Source: Mycolicibacterium thermoresistibile (GTDB lineage Bacteria; Actinomycetota; Actinomycetes; Mycobacteriales; Mycobacteriaceae). Taken from it: 64,000 bases of DNA. The first letter of the stretch is position 1, and the number at the start of each line of letters is the position of its first letter. Below, piece by piece: positions 27,740-36,605 of the stretch. The notes beneath the pieces were generated by a model. The model was not told where the DNA came from. It worked only from the letters and a program-made list of their open reading frames with translations, and searched no databases. The position numbers were made by a program, and so were the translations under genes. The stretch spans positions 186,001-250,000 of the forward strand of contig NZ_LT906483.1 of NCBI RefSeq assembly GCF_900187065.1, in the 5' to 3' direction.

Positions 27740-27781
27740 TCGGCAGGTCGGGCGCGCCCGACAGCGGGTCCGGCCTGCCGA
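27740..27781. terminator. nested hairpin terminator after the hemophore-like genes
   Basis: The outer arms TCGGCAGG (27740-27747) and CCTGCCGA (27774-27781) enclose a perfect 16-bp palindrome, GTCGGGCGCGCCCGAC (27747-27762). A second perfect palindrome, CCGGTCCGGCCGGACCGG, lies at 27801-27818. Both sit between convergent genes. Confidence 0.55.
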
Positions 27782-27825
27782 AGCTGATCTCCCCGTACCG
27801 CCGGTCCGGCCGGACCGGTCGAGTC

Positions 27826-28215
27826 TCAGCCGTCGCCTCGGCGCCGCGCCACCACGGCGGCGACACCGCGCCAGCCGAGCAGCAGCGCGCCGGTCACCAG
27901 CGACGCCACCACGATGAAACTCGGTGCGATGCCGCGGGAGGTCGCAGCCCGCAACAGCATCCCGACCACGATGGTGGCGGCCCACACCGCCACCCCGGTG
28001 GGCGCCAGGGTCAGCGGCCGGCGCCAGGCCCGCACCAGCAGCCAGCCCACCAGCGTGCCCACCAGAAACGGCCAGGCGGTGGTCGCGATTCCGGTTGCGG
28101 TGAGCCCCTCGGCGTGGCTGCGCCGCCCGAGCGCCGCGAACACCACCACGCACACCAGATCGGCCGCCAACGCCGTGCCGGCCGCCCGCGCCGGCAGCCG
28201 ACTGTCCACAGTCAT
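27826..28215 (-). CDS. DUF3054 small membrane protein
   Basis: A 129-residue protein with four hydrophobic helices (ALAADLVCVVVFAALGR, TAWPFLVGTLVGWLLVRAW, TGVAVWAATIVVGMLLRAA, FIVVASLVTGALLLGW). The pattern DLxCVVVFAxxGRRSH is diagnostic of DUF3054, an actinobacterial family without known function. A weak TAGGG precedes ATG 28215. It lies between the hemophore-like genes and the YbhN-like gene, 44 bases downstream of the latter on the same strand. Confidence 0.8.
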   Translation of the reverse strand: MTVDSRLPARAAGTALAADLVCVVVFAALGRRSHAEGLTATGIATTAWPFLVGTLVGWLLVRAWRRPLTLAPTGVAVWAATIVVGMLLRAATSRGIAPSFIVVASLVTGALLLGWRGVAAVVARRRGDG

Positions 28216-28259
28216 GCCCTACCCACATCCAATCCCATTGCCGTAAGCCGGATTTGAGT

Positions 28260-29387
28260 CTAGCTGTCGGGTTCGTGCCGGACTTCGGGGTCCGGGCTGA
28301 ACACCGGCGCGACCCGCTCGGATTCCATGCCCGCGTCGGGGTCGATGTCCTTCTCGGTGCGGAACATGAAGAAGAACACCACCCAGCCGATGGCGGCCAG
28401 GAAAACCCAGCTGATCAGCCGGTAGACCAGCATCGCCGAGATGGCGCCGGCCAACGTCATCCCGCTCGACACCAGACCCGGCACCAGCACCGCCTCCACC
28501 ACCAGCAGCCCGCCCGGCATCAGCGGGATGGTGCCGACCGCGCGGGCGGCCGCGTAGGCGACGGTGACCCCGGCCAGGGACGGGCTGCCGCCGGCGGCGT
28601 AACAGGCGAATGCCAGGCAGGCCACATCGGCGACCCAGTTGAACAGCGACCAGCTGAACGCGTTGGACAGGTCGCGGCGGCCCAGGTTCACCGACTTGAG
28701 CTGGCTGAGCAGCTCCCGCCACTTGTCCAGCCCGGTGGTCGCCGGTTTCCCGCGCAGCGCGTTGAACCGGGTCAACAGCCGCACCCCGATACCGTCGATC
28801 AGTTCGGGCCGGCTCGCGACCGCCTGGGCGAGCACCAGCAGCGCCAGGAACCCGCCCAGGGTGAAGATCAGCGACAGCGGATTCTTGCTGGCGCCCAGCA
28901 GCACCGCGCCGCCCAGCCCGAGCAGCGCCAGGCCCACCCCCTGCAACACCCCTGACATCACCAGCTGCCAGGACGCGATCAGCGGGGTGGCGCCCCAGAT
29001 CCGCTGCTGCCGGTACAGGAATGTGGTCGCGATGACCGGCCCGCCCGGCATCGTCGTCGACAGCGCGTTGCCCGCGTAATAGGCGGCCTCGGACCGCCAT
29101 TGCCGGATCTTCACGCCGGCGGAGCGCAGCAGGGTGCGCTGGATCTGCGCGAAGCTGTGGATGGAGGCCAACGCGGCCAGCGCCGCGGCGAACACCCACC
29201 AGTAGTTGGCGGCGGTCAGGCTGTGCCACGCCTTGGCGAGCTGATCCCAGACCAGCACCACCTCGACGGTGAGCACGGTGACCGCGACGGCGATCACCGC
29301 CCAGCGCAACCACCAGTACCTGCCCCGGGCGCGCCGCTGCGGTCCCAGCTGGCTGGGCGCCTCCGTGGCCGGCGCGTCATGCGACAC
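28260..29387 (-). CDS. YbhN/lysylphosphatidylglycerol-synthase-TM family protein (Rv0204c-type)
   Basis: A 375-residue integral membrane protein with about eight helices, of the UPF0104/LPG_synthase_TM family. Conserved elements are AAYYAGNALSTTMPGGPVIA near residue 100 and a second PGG in TIPLMPGGLLVVEAVL near 290, the pseudo-repeat typical of the flippase-like domain. It may flip or bind lipids; no aminoacyltransferase domain is fused. It sits between mmpL11 and mmpL3 as Rv0204c does, divergent from the AI-2E-family gene. The C-terminal tail is acidic (about 35 residues). Confidence 0.85.
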   Translation of the reverse strand: MSHDAPATEAPSQLGPQRRARGRYWWLRWAVIAVAVTVLTVEVVLVWDQLAKAWHSLTAANYWWVFAAALAALASIHSFAQIQRTLLRSAGVKIRQWRSEAAYYAGNALSTTMPGGPVIATTFLYRQQRIWGATPLIASWQLVMSGVLQGVGLALLGLGGAVLLGASKNPLSLIFTLGGFLALLVLAQAVASRPELIDGIGVRLLTRFNALRGKPATTGLDKWRELLSQLKSVNLGRRDLSNAFSWSLFNWVADVACLAFACYAAGGSPSLAGVTVAYAAARAVGTIPLMPGGLLVVEAVLVPGLVSSGMTLAGAISAMLVYRLISWVFLAAIGWVVFFFMFRTEKDIDPDAGMESERVAPVFSPDPEVRHEPDS

Positions 29388-29496
29388 GCCCTACAGGGTA
29401 GCCGCGGCCCTACCAGGGACATTGCCGCGTCGGCGGCCCGTGCCGAACTCGTTACCGAAGCGTGTGCAGGGTCCGGTCCGCAGGCCGCGGGCGGTT

Positions 29497-29502
29497 TACG
29501 CT
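29497..29502 (+). promoter_or_regulatory. -10 box of leaderless AI-2E-family gene
   Basis: TACGCT ends seven bases before ATG 29510. Confidence 0.45.
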
Positions 29503-29509
29503 TACCCGC

Positions 29510-30727
29510 ATGCCTGCGGTCCTCTCAGCCGATGACGAAGCCGTCGCACCGTTGGTGCGCAAGACAGCCGCCTGGGCGTGGCGCCTGCTGGTGATCGGGG
29601 CGGCCGGCGTCGGCCTGCTGTGGGTGATCGCCCGCCTGCAACTCATCGTGGTGCCGGTGCTGCTGGCCACCATCCTGGCGGCGCTGCTGCTGCCGGCGGT
29701 CGACTTCCTGCACCGGCGCGGCGCGCCGCGCGCGGGCGCGGTGGCGCTGGTGCTGCTCAGCGGGCTCGCGGTGGTGGGCGGTGTGCTCACCTTCGTGATC
29801 GCCCAGTTCATCAACGGCGCCCCGGATCTCGCCGCGCAGGTCGAGCGCAGCATCATCGGCGTGCAGGACTGGCTGATCGAGGGCCCGTTCAAGCTGAGCC
29901 GCGATCAGATCGATCAGGCCGGCACCGCCGCGATCGAGGCGCTCCGGAACAACCAGGAGCGGTTGACCAGCGGGGCGCTGTCGACCGCCACCACCATCAC
30001 CGAGATCCTGGCCGGCGCCGTGCTGGCGCTGTTCACGCTGATCTTCCTGCTGCACGGCGGCCGGAACATCTTCGCGTTCATCACGCTGCCGTTCCCGCCG
30101 GAGGTGCGCGAGCGGGTCCGCGATGCCGGCCGGGCCGGATTCCGCTCGCTGGTCGGCTTCGTGCGCGCCACCTTCGCCGTCGCCCTGGTCGACGCGATCG
30201 GCATCGGCGCCGGCCTGGCGATCCTGGGGGTGCCGCTGGCGCTGCCGTTGGCCTCGTTGGTGTTCCTCGGCGCGTTCATCCCGCTGATCGGGGCGTTCGT
30301 CACCGGATTCCTCGCGGTGGTGGTGGCCCTGATCGCGAAGGGCTTCATCTACGCGCTGATCACCCTGGGGTTGATCGTCGCGGTGCAGCAGTTGGAAGGC
30401 CATGTGCTCCAACCGCTGATCATGGGCTACGCGGTGCGCATCCATCCGCTGGCCATCGTGTTGGCCATCGGCGCCGGTGGCGTGCTGGCCGGGATCATCG
30501 GCGCGCTGCTGGCCGTGCCGATCATGGCGTTCGTCAACAGCGCGGGCCGGGTGCTGCTGGCACCCGATCCGGCACGGGAGGAAGCCGAGCTGGAGGCCGA
30601 GGAGGGACCGCTCATAGGCGCCGAACCCGACCCGGTGGATGATGCCGAACCGGTCCCGGCGGGGGATGCCGAACCGGCCCCGGCGGGGGATGCCGAACCC
30701 GATCCGCCCGAGCGGGCCGGGGACTGA
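29510..30727 (+). CDS. AI-2E family transporter (Rv0205-type)
   Basis: A 405-residue PerM/AI-2E exporter-type membrane protein with helices near residues 27-75 and a cluster between about 160 and 355. The conserved [23 protein letters not shown] and [24 protein letters not shown] segments identify the family; members act in efflux of diverse small molecules or ions. The C-terminal 50 residues are acidic with GDAEPxPA repeats and likely lie in the cytosol. It is leaderless by its -10 spacing, and convergent with mmpL3 with 34 bases between stops. Confidence 0.88.
   Translation: MPAVLSADDEAVAPLVRKTAAWAWRLLVIGAAGVGLLWVIARLQLIVVPVLLATILAALLLPAVDFLHRRGAPRAGAVALVLLSGLAVVGGVLTFVIAQFINGAPDLAAQVERSIIGVQDWLIEGPFKLSRDQIDQAGTAAIEALRNNQERLTSGALSTATTITEILAGAVLALFTLIFLLHGGRNIFAFITLPFPPEVRERVRDAGRAGFRSLVGFVRATFAVALVDAIGIGAGLAILGVPLALPLASLVFLGAFIPLIGAFVTGFLAVVVALIAKGFIYALITLGLIVAVQQLEGHVLQPLIMGYAVRIHPLAIVLAIGAGGVLAGIIGALLAVPIMAFVNSAGRVLLAPDPAREEAELEAEEGPLIGAEPDPVDDAEPVPAGDAEPAPAGDAEPDPPERAGD
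30641..30700 (+). repeat. 24-bp tandem repeat in the 3' end of the AI-2E-family gene
   Basis: Two and a half units starting GATGCCGAACCGGTCCCGGC encode [16 protein letters not shown] and DAEPDP in the acidic C-terminal tail. Confidence 0.7.
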
Positions 30728-30761
30728 CGCCCGCCCGCGGGCTGGAGCCGGGCCGACCGGG

Positions 30762-33700
30762 CTAGAGCCGGCCCTCCCGGCGCAGCAGATCCTGCGCGCT
30801 CAGCCCGCCGCCGCGGCGCGGCCGGTTCTTCTCCGGCTTCTCGGGGGTGTCGAGCTTCTCGGTGCGTTCATCGCCGCCCGGCTGGTCGGACTTCGGCTGC
30901 TGCCCCTCGGGGGACCGGCCCGCCGGCGGGGTGGACAACGCGGTGGTGGCGTCCTCGACATCAGAGCTGCCGGGCCGGCCACCGGCCGGGATCGCCGTCG
31001 TGGGGGCGTCGTCCCCGGCCCGCTGCGCCGGGGGAGGACCGCTCGGCGGCGCGGGGCGGGGCCCCTGCTGGCGCATCGCGCGGGTGGCATCGGCCGACGG
31101 CTGACCACCCGACGGCTGACGACCCCCGGCCGGGCCTGCGGCCGAACCCCCGGCGCCGCCACGCAGTTCGCCCAGCCAGGACTCGATCTCCCGTTCCTCG
31201 CGGGGCTTCTGCGGCGGCCGTGCCGGTGACGGCGGATGCGACGGCGGCGGGGTGGCGCCCGACCGGCCACGCTGAATCCGCCCGGTCGCCGCAGCGGCGT
31301 TGTTCACCGCGTTGCGGACCGCGTTCTTGGCCATGGACAGCCGCGTCGTCGCCGGTTCGGACGGCTGCTGCTGCGGAGGCGGCGGACCACCCGGCGTCGG
31401 CATCCGCGTCGTTCCGGCCACCGACGGGCCGCCGGCCCGTTGCGGCGGTATCCGTCTCGGCCCCGGACGCACCGGCGTCACCGGCCGCGGATGGGTCGGA
31501 TCGTGTGGCGGGCGCGGCCGCGGGGGCACCGGCGCGCCGGCGCCCACCAGCGCCTGCTCGTCACCGGGCTCGGCGAAGGCGGGCCGCTTGCGCTCGTCGG
31601 GCAGCTCGGTCTCACCCAGGCCGAGCTTGTCCTGGATGCGCTTCATCCACAGCGGCGCCCACCAGCAGTCGTCGCCGAGCAGCTTCATCACCGACGGCAC
31701 CAGGAACATCCGGACGATCGTCGCGTCCAGCAACAACGCGATCAGCAGCCCGAACGCCAGGTACTTCATCATCACCAGGTCGGAGAACACGAACGCGCCC
31801 GCGACCACGGCCAGCACCAGCGCGGCCGCGGTGATCAACCGCCCGGTGGTGGCGGTGCCGATCCGGATCGCCTCCGCGGTGGACATGCCCCGCTCCCGGG
31901 CCTCGACCATGCGGGCCACCAGGAACACCTCGTAGTCGGTGGACAGACCGTAGATCACCGCGATGATCAGCCCGATCATCGGCGCCATCAGGGGCTGCGG
32001 GGTGAAGTTCAGCAGCCCGGAGCCGTGCCCCTCGACGAACATGAACGTCAGCACGCCCATGGTGGAGCCCAGCGTCAGCGCGCTCATCAGCGCGGCCTTG
32101 ATCGGCAACACCAGCGAGCCGAACGCCAGGAACATCAGGATCGTGGTGGTGGTGATCAGCAGCACCACCATCAACGGCAGCCGGTGGAACAAGCTGCGGA
32201 TGCTGTCCTGCTCCAGCGCCGGGGTGCCGCCGACCAGCACCTCCACCCCGTGTGGCGGGGTGAGCGCCCGCAGCTCGTCGATCTTCTTCGCCGCGTCGTT
32301 GCGTTCGACCAGGCCGTTCTGCAGCACCCGCACCGACGGGTCACCGCTGCCCTCCTCGGTGGCGCTGCGTTCCTGCCACATGTTGGCCGGATCGTTGTCG
32401 TCGACGGTGAACCCGGACAACGTCATCGCCTTGGCCCGCATCTCGGCGATCTGCTGATCGGTGATCGGCTCACCGTTGGTGCTGCGCATCACCAGCGTCA
32501 GCGGTTCGGTGCGGAAGGTCGGGAAGTCGCGGTCGAAATGCTCCTGTGCCTGGCGCACCGAATTGTTCGGCGGCAGATACTTTTCGCTGATCCCGCCGAG
32601 GGACAACTGCCCGATCGGGATGATCATCAAGATCATCAGGATCAGGATCGGCACCATGAAGGTGACCGGCCGCTTCATCACGACGTTGACAAGCTTGCCC
32701 CAGAAACCCCGCTCCACCTCTGCGCGGGTCTTGGTCTTCTGGGTCTTCTCGGCGAACCAGTCGATGATGCGCCGGGAGAACGGCCAGTCCCGCAGGAACG
32801 GCACCCGCAACAGCGTCCGCACCCCGAGCGCGTCCACATTGGGCCCCAGGATGCCCAGGATCGCGGCCAGCACCGTGATCGACAGGATCGACGACAGCAT
32901 GACCGACGCGATGATCGCGTAGGTGATCGACTTCAGGAAGCCCTGCGGGAACAGCAGCAGCGGCAGCGCCGACGCCACGATGATCACCGCGGAGAAGATC
33001 ACCGTCCGGCCCGAGGTCATCACCGACCGGCGCACCGCCTGTTCGGTGTCATAGCCCTCGGCCAGCTCCTCCCGGAACCGGCTGACGATGAACAGGCCGT
33101 AGTCGATCGCGATGCCCAGACCGATCAGCGTCACCACCGGTTGGGCGAAGAAGTGCACCGGCCCGAACTCGGCCACCAGCCGCATGATGCCCAGCGCGCC
33201 GGCGATGGACAGCCCGCCGATCAGCGCCGGCAGCAGCGCCGCGACCACACCGCCGAACACGAAGAACAGCAGCACCGCGACCAGCGGGATCGCGGCCACC
33301 TCGGCGCGCCGCTGGTCCACCGCGATGGTCCCGGTCAGCTCGCTGGCCAGCGGGTTGAGCCCGGCCAGTTCGATGTTGCCGTCGTTGAGCGAGCGCAGAT
33401 CCGGCTCGATGGCCTGATAGTTCAGCAGGATCTCGTCGTCGTCGTCACCCTTGAGCGGGATGCTGATGAAGGTCTGGGAGTAGTCCTCCGAGCGCATCCG
33501 CTGGACGACCTCGTTGTCGACGTCGGGGGCCTTGAGCCAGCCGACCCAGTCGACGATCCGGTCGGATTCGGCTTCGACGAGGCCGTCGAGCTCCTCGATG
33601 GTCCGATCCATCCATTCCGGATCGTTGACCTTCTTGCCCTCCGGCGGGGTGAGGATCGCCACCACATGGCTGGCCCGGTCACGTCCGTACACCTCGTCGG

Positions 33701-33869
33701 CGAGCACCGACGCCGCCACCGATTCGCTGCCCTCGTCATAGAATCCGCTCTGGGTGACGTGGTCTCCCAGGCTGATCCCGTACACGCCGCCACCCAGGCA
33801 CAGTGCGACCATGACACCGATAACGATGTATCGGTATCGGTACACCATCCGACCCCACCAGGCGAACAC
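30762..33869 (-). CDS. mmpL3: trehalose monomycolate transporter MmpL3
   Basis: A 1035-residue RND flippase that moves trehalose monomycolate across the inner membrane for outer-membrane assembly; an essential and much-used drug target. The proton-relay pairs are Asp256-Tyr257 (LGIAIDYGLFIVSRF), matching M. smegmatis numbering, and a second Asp-Tyr in GLSTDYEVFL near residue 640. Two porter domains lie at about 40-180 and 420-560. The C-terminal tail from about 745 is long, Pro/Gly-rich and disordered (about 290 residues). GTG 33869 has AGGAG six bases upstream. It is the last gene of a trmB-NYN-mmpL3 operon. Confidence 0.97.
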   Translation of the reverse strand: MFAWWGRMVYRYRYIVIGVMVALCLGGGVYGISLGDHVTQSGFYDEGSESVAASVLADEVYGRDRASHVVAILTPPEGKKVNDPEWMDRTIEELDGLVEAESDRIVDWVGWLKAPDVDNEVVQRMRSEDYSQTFISIPLKGDDDDEILLNYQAIEPDLRSLNDGNIELAGLNPLASELTGTIAVDQRRAEVAAIPLVAVLLFFVFGGVVAALLPALIGGLSIAGALGIMRLVAEFGPVHFFAQPVVTLIGLGIAIDYGLFIVSRFREELAEGYDTEQAVRRSVMTSGRTVIFSAVIIVASALPLLLFPQGFLKSITYAIIASVMLSSILSITVLAAILGILGPNVDALGVRTLLRVPFLRDWPFSRRIIDWFAEKTQKTKTRAEVERGFWGKLVNVVMKRPVTFMVPILILMILMIIPIGQLSLGGISEKYLPPNNSVRQAQEHFDRDFPTFRTEPLTLVMRSTNGEPITDQQIAEMRAKAMTLSGFTVDDNDPANMWQERSATEEGSGDPSVRVLQNGLVERNDAAKKIDELRALTPPHGVEVLVGGTPALEQDSIRSLFHRLPLMVVLLITTTTILMFLAFGSLVLPIKAALMSALTLGSTMGVLTFMFVEGHGSGLLNFTPQPLMAPMIGLIIAVIYGLSTDYEVFLVARMVEARERGMSTAEAIRIGTATTGRLITAAALVLAVVAGAFVFSDLVMMKYLAFGLLIALLLDATIVRMFLVPSVMKLLGDDCWWAPLWMKRIQDKLGLGETELPDERKRPAFAEPGDEQALVGAGAPVPPRPRPPHDPTHPRPVTPVRPGPRRIPPQRAGGPSVAGTTRMPTPGGPPPPQQQPSEPATTRLSMAKNAVRNAVNNAAAATGRIQRGRSGATPPPSHPPSPARPPQKPREEREIESWLGELRGGAGGSAAGPAGGRQPSGGQPSADATRAMRQQGPRPAPPSGPPPAQRAGDDAPTTAIPAGGRPGSSDVEDATTALSTPPAGRSPEGQQPKSDQPGGDERTEKLDTPEKPEKNRPRRGGGLSAQDLLRREGRL

Positions 33870-33923
33870 GTAAGCTCCTAACTGCTCTTGGTTCTTCGCA
33901 ACCCGCGCATCTCTGCAGTTTTT

Positions 33924-34649
33924 CTAAACGCGCGATGTCAGGAGCGAGGACAGCGGCCGGAACGGCTGCAGCCAGGCACCCTCTTCGGGCAGCGAATCGA
34001 GCCCGATCCGTGGCAGCGGCTCCCGGAAGACACCAGGGATGTCCTCCAGGTCGACAAATTCCAAGGTATCCGACGCTAACGCCCAACTGGCATGTTCGCG
34101 AAATCCGAGAACGTAAACCGGAATGCCGGTGTCGGCGATCTCCTCCAGCGGCCGGCGGAACGCCTGACCATCCGCCGAGGCGACCAGCAACCCGGCCAGC
34201 CCCTCCCGTTGCCGGAGCTCGATGTGCCGGAGCATGTCGCCGTCGACGTCGCTGTCCTCGTCGATCTTGGGTTTGGCGAACACCGCGAACCCGACATTGC
34301 GCAACGCCTCCACCCACGGCCGCACCACATCGGCGCTGCCGGGCGCGATGTTGGTGAACACGGTGGCTTCCGGCTCCAGCGATACGCCCTGGTCAGGCCC
34401 CGCTTCCCGGGACAGGTCGGCGGTGCGGGCCAGCAGCCAGCGGCCCAGCGCGTCGAACCGGGGCCGATGCGCGGCCGTCGGGCGGCCACCGAGGATCGAG
34501 CCCAGTCCCATGTCGAGGTTCGGCGCATCCCACACCAGCAGCACCCGCCGGACCGTCACGGTCGCCGGCTCGGTGTGGGGGGCCTCCACCTCGGCGGTGA
34601 ACTCGGCCCCGATCTCGTCGATGTCTTCGGTGTCGTCGGTCACGCTCAT
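33924..34649 (-). CDS. NYN/PIN-like nuclease-fold protein (Rv0207c-type)
   Basis: A 241-residue protein. The N-terminal 30 residues are acidic; from residue 34 it has a NYN-domain core: RRVLLVWDAPNLDMGLGSIL (first acidic site), later EDSDVDGDMLRHIE and GLLVASADGQAFRRPLEEIADTG, which supply further aspartates. NYN proteins are metal-dependent RNases related to PIN domains; activity is inferred from the fold. It is separated from trmB by one base and from mmpL3 by 54 bases, so envelope lipid export and RNA processing genes share an operon, as in M. tuberculosis. Confidence 0.82.
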   Translation of the reverse strand: MSVTDDTEDIDEIGAEFTAEVEAPHTEPATVTVRRVLLVWDAPNLDMGLGSILGGRPTAAHRPRFDALGRWLLARTADLSREAGPDQGVSLEPEATVFTNIAPGSADVVRPWVEALRNVGFAVFAKPKIDEDSDVDGDMLRHIELRQREGLAGLLVASADGQAFRRPLEEIADTGIPVYVLGFREHASWALASDTLEFVDLEDIPGVFREPLPRIGLDSLPEEGAWLQPFRPLSSLLTSRV

Positions 34650-34650
34650 G

Positions 34651-35418
34651 TCAGGCCTTTCTGCTCCACAGCAGGTCGGCGACGGCCCGGTTGGCCTCCC
34701 GGGCTTTTCCTTCATACTTGGTGACCGGCCGGCGCACCGAGATGGGGAGCGCGCTCAGATCCCCGGTCACCCGCTCCAGCCGTGGTTCGGCGTCCCCGGT
34801 CTCGGCGATGAACTCGGCGTAGCCGGCGTGGTCGGTCGCCACGTGCAGCACACCGCCGGGTTTCAGCCGGTCGGCGATCAACGCCACCGTGGCCGGCTGC
34901 AACAGCCGGCGCTTGTGGTGGCGGGCCTTGGGCCACGGATCCGGGAAGAACACCCGCACCCCGATCAGCGACTCCGGTCCGAGCAGGTGCTCGAGCACGT
35001 CGACCCCGTCACCGCGGATCAACCGGATGTTGCTCACCCCGGCCCGGTCGATCGCGCTGAGCAGTTGCGCCAGGCCACGTTTGTAGACCTCGACGGCGAT
35101 GAAGTCGAGATGCGGCTCCTGCTGGGCCATGGCCAGCGTCGACACCCCCGAACCGCAGCCGATCTCCAACACGACCGGCGCGGACCGGCCGAACCACTCC
35201 TCGAGGTCCAGCCGCGGCGCCGGGCGTCCGTCGGCGTCCCGCGCTTGGCGGCCCAGCACCGGCCACAGCCGTTCCCAGGTCTCCTGCTGGCCTCGGGACA
35301 GCGTCGTCCGGCGGGTGCGGAAACTCGTCACACGACGGTGCAGATGCGATACGCCCGGGGAGTCCGTTACGCCGGCAGCCTCGATTCTGCGCGTATGCAT
35401 CCGTCCATGGTGTCTCAT
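34651..35418 (-). CDS. trmB: tRNA (guanine-N7)-methyltransferase TrmB
   Basis: A 255-residue SAM-dependent enzyme that methylates G46 in the tRNA variable loop. Motif I is VVLEIGCGSGVSTLAMA near residue 77, and the family signature FFPDPWPKARHHKRRLLQP lies near 152-170; the C-terminal TKYEGKAREANRAVADLLW is also typical. The start MRHHGRMHTRRIE is chosen because it parallels the M. tuberculosis protein; the frame continues upstream to 35574 without similarity. It is first of three genes ending with mmpL3. Confidence 0.95.
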   Translation of the reverse strand: MRHHGRMHTRRIEAAGVTDSPGVSHLHRRVTSFRTRRTTLSRGQQETWERLWPVLGRQARDADGRPAPRLDLEEWFGRSAPVVLEIGCGSGVSTLAMAQQEPHLDFIAVEVYKRGLAQLLSAIDRAGVSNIRLIRGDGVDVLEHLLGPESLIGVRVFFPDPWPKARHHKRRLLQPATVALIADRLKPGGVLHVATDHAGYAEFIAETGDAEPRLERVTGDLSALPISVRRPVTKYEGKAREANRAVADLLWSRKA

Positions 35419-35594
35419 TGCAGCTGGTGTACCCGCATCGCGGTGCGGATTGATATCCAACAGTTGTCTTGAGTCAATACTGCCGACCGGCGGCGACGCC
35501 GTGCTGAACAACTGTGTTCGGGGTTTTGGGGCAGATGTGAGGATCAGTGATAGGACATTGGTCACCACCTGCATGAGATGGAGAGAGGCCGCAC

Positions 35595-36605
35595 ATTTCT
35601 GTCCGGGATGATTTCGTCGACGAGTTGATCCGGTTCGCCGAGCGGACCGGTGACGCCGCGGTGCCGGCGATCATCGACCGGCTCACCGCCCCGGTGACCG
35701 TGGCGGTCCGGGGGCGGGCCGGGGTGGGACGTCGCACCGTCGCCGGCGCGCTGTCCGCGGCAGGGGTGCCGGTCACCGCCGATGCCGCCGACGTCACCGT
35801 GCTGGTGACAGCCGAAACACTGAAACCCGAGGACCGCGCCGTGCTCGCCGGCCTCGACGGCCCCGCGCTGGTGGTGCTGAACAAGGCCGACCGCACCGGG
35901 TGGGGCGGCGCCGGGCCGATCGATCAGGCCCGCCGCCGGGCCGGCGAGCTGCAGACCCTGACCGGGGTGCCGACCGTTCCGCTGGTCGGACTGCTCGCCG
36001 CGGTGCGGTTGGACGCCGGGCTGACCACCGCGCTGCAGGTGTTGGCCCGGGAGACGTCCGACATCCGGACCTTCTCGTCGACCGACGCGTTCCTGACCGG
36101 CGGGCATCCGCCGGCCGCCGAGACCCGGGCCAGGCTGCTGCGCACGCTGGACCGGTTCGGCATCGCCTGCGCCGTGCTCGCACTGAGCGGCGGCGCCGAC
36201 CCCGCCGCCCTGCCCGGGGTGCTGCGCCGGGTGAGCGGCCTCGACGAGGTGCTGCACCGGCTGCACACGGTGGCCGCCCCGGTGCGCTACCGGCGGATCC
36301 GGGCCGCCGTCGCCGATCTGCAGGCCGCCGCGGTGCGCCGCGACGACACCCGGTTGGCGCGGCTCCTCACCGGTGACGCGGTGGTGCTGGCGACGATGAG
36401 GGCCGCCGAGGAGGTGATGCGGGCGGCCGGGCTGGCGACGCCCGACGGCGCCGACCGGGCCGCCCGGCTGCGCCGGGCCGTGCACTGGCACCGCTACAGC
36501 AGGGGGCCGGTCGGTCCGCTGCACCGCGCCTGCGCCCGGGACATCTGCCGCGGATCGCTGCGCCTCGCCGGTGCCCGTGCCGGTGTCGGAAGCCCGGACT
36601 CATGA
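35595..36605 (+). CDS. dynamin-like/GTPase-fold protein with degenerate P-loop, first of a pair (Rv0209-type)
   Basis: A 336-residue protein. A Walker-A-like GRAGVGRRT near residue 35 has Arg where Lys is required, while the G4 motif is intact (VVLNKADRTG near 95). From about residue 120 the protein is helical, consistent with a dynamin-like bundle. The only start choices between an in-frame TGA at 35574 and the body are ATT 35595, with GGAGAGAGG upstream, giving MSVRDDFVDELIRF, and TTG 35625. I prefer the rare ATT. It overlaps the next gene by four bases. Tandem dynamin-like genes commonly act as hetero-oligomers on membranes. Confidence 0.6.
   Translation: MSVRDDFVDELIRFAERTGDAAVPAIIDRLTAPVTVAVRGRAGVGRRTVAGALSAAGVPVTADAADVTVLVTAETLKPEDRAVLAGLDGPALVVLNKADRTGWGGAGPIDQARRRAGELQTLTGVPTVPLVGLLAAVRLDAGLTTALQVLARETSDIRTFSSTDAFLTGGHPPAAETRARLLRTLDRFGIACAVLALSGGADPAALPGVLRRVSGLDEVLHRLHTVAAPVRYRRIRAAVADLQAAAVRRDDTRLARLLTGDAVVLATMRAAEEVMRAAGLATPDGADRAARLRRAVHWHRYSRGPVGPLHRACARDICRGSLRLAGARAGVGSPDS

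Noticed and set aside
31236-33881. Very long plus-strand reading frame antisense to mmpL3
   Set aside because: Its translation is His/Arg/Asp-rich low-complexity sequence typical of the complement of high-GC coding DNA; the minus-strand frame is clearly MmpL3.
35506-35519. LexA/SOS-box-like GAACA-ACTG-TGTTC before the dynamin-like pair
   Set aside because: Mycobacterial LexA boxes have GAAC and GTTC four bases apart; here they are six apart, so only the shifted arms pair.
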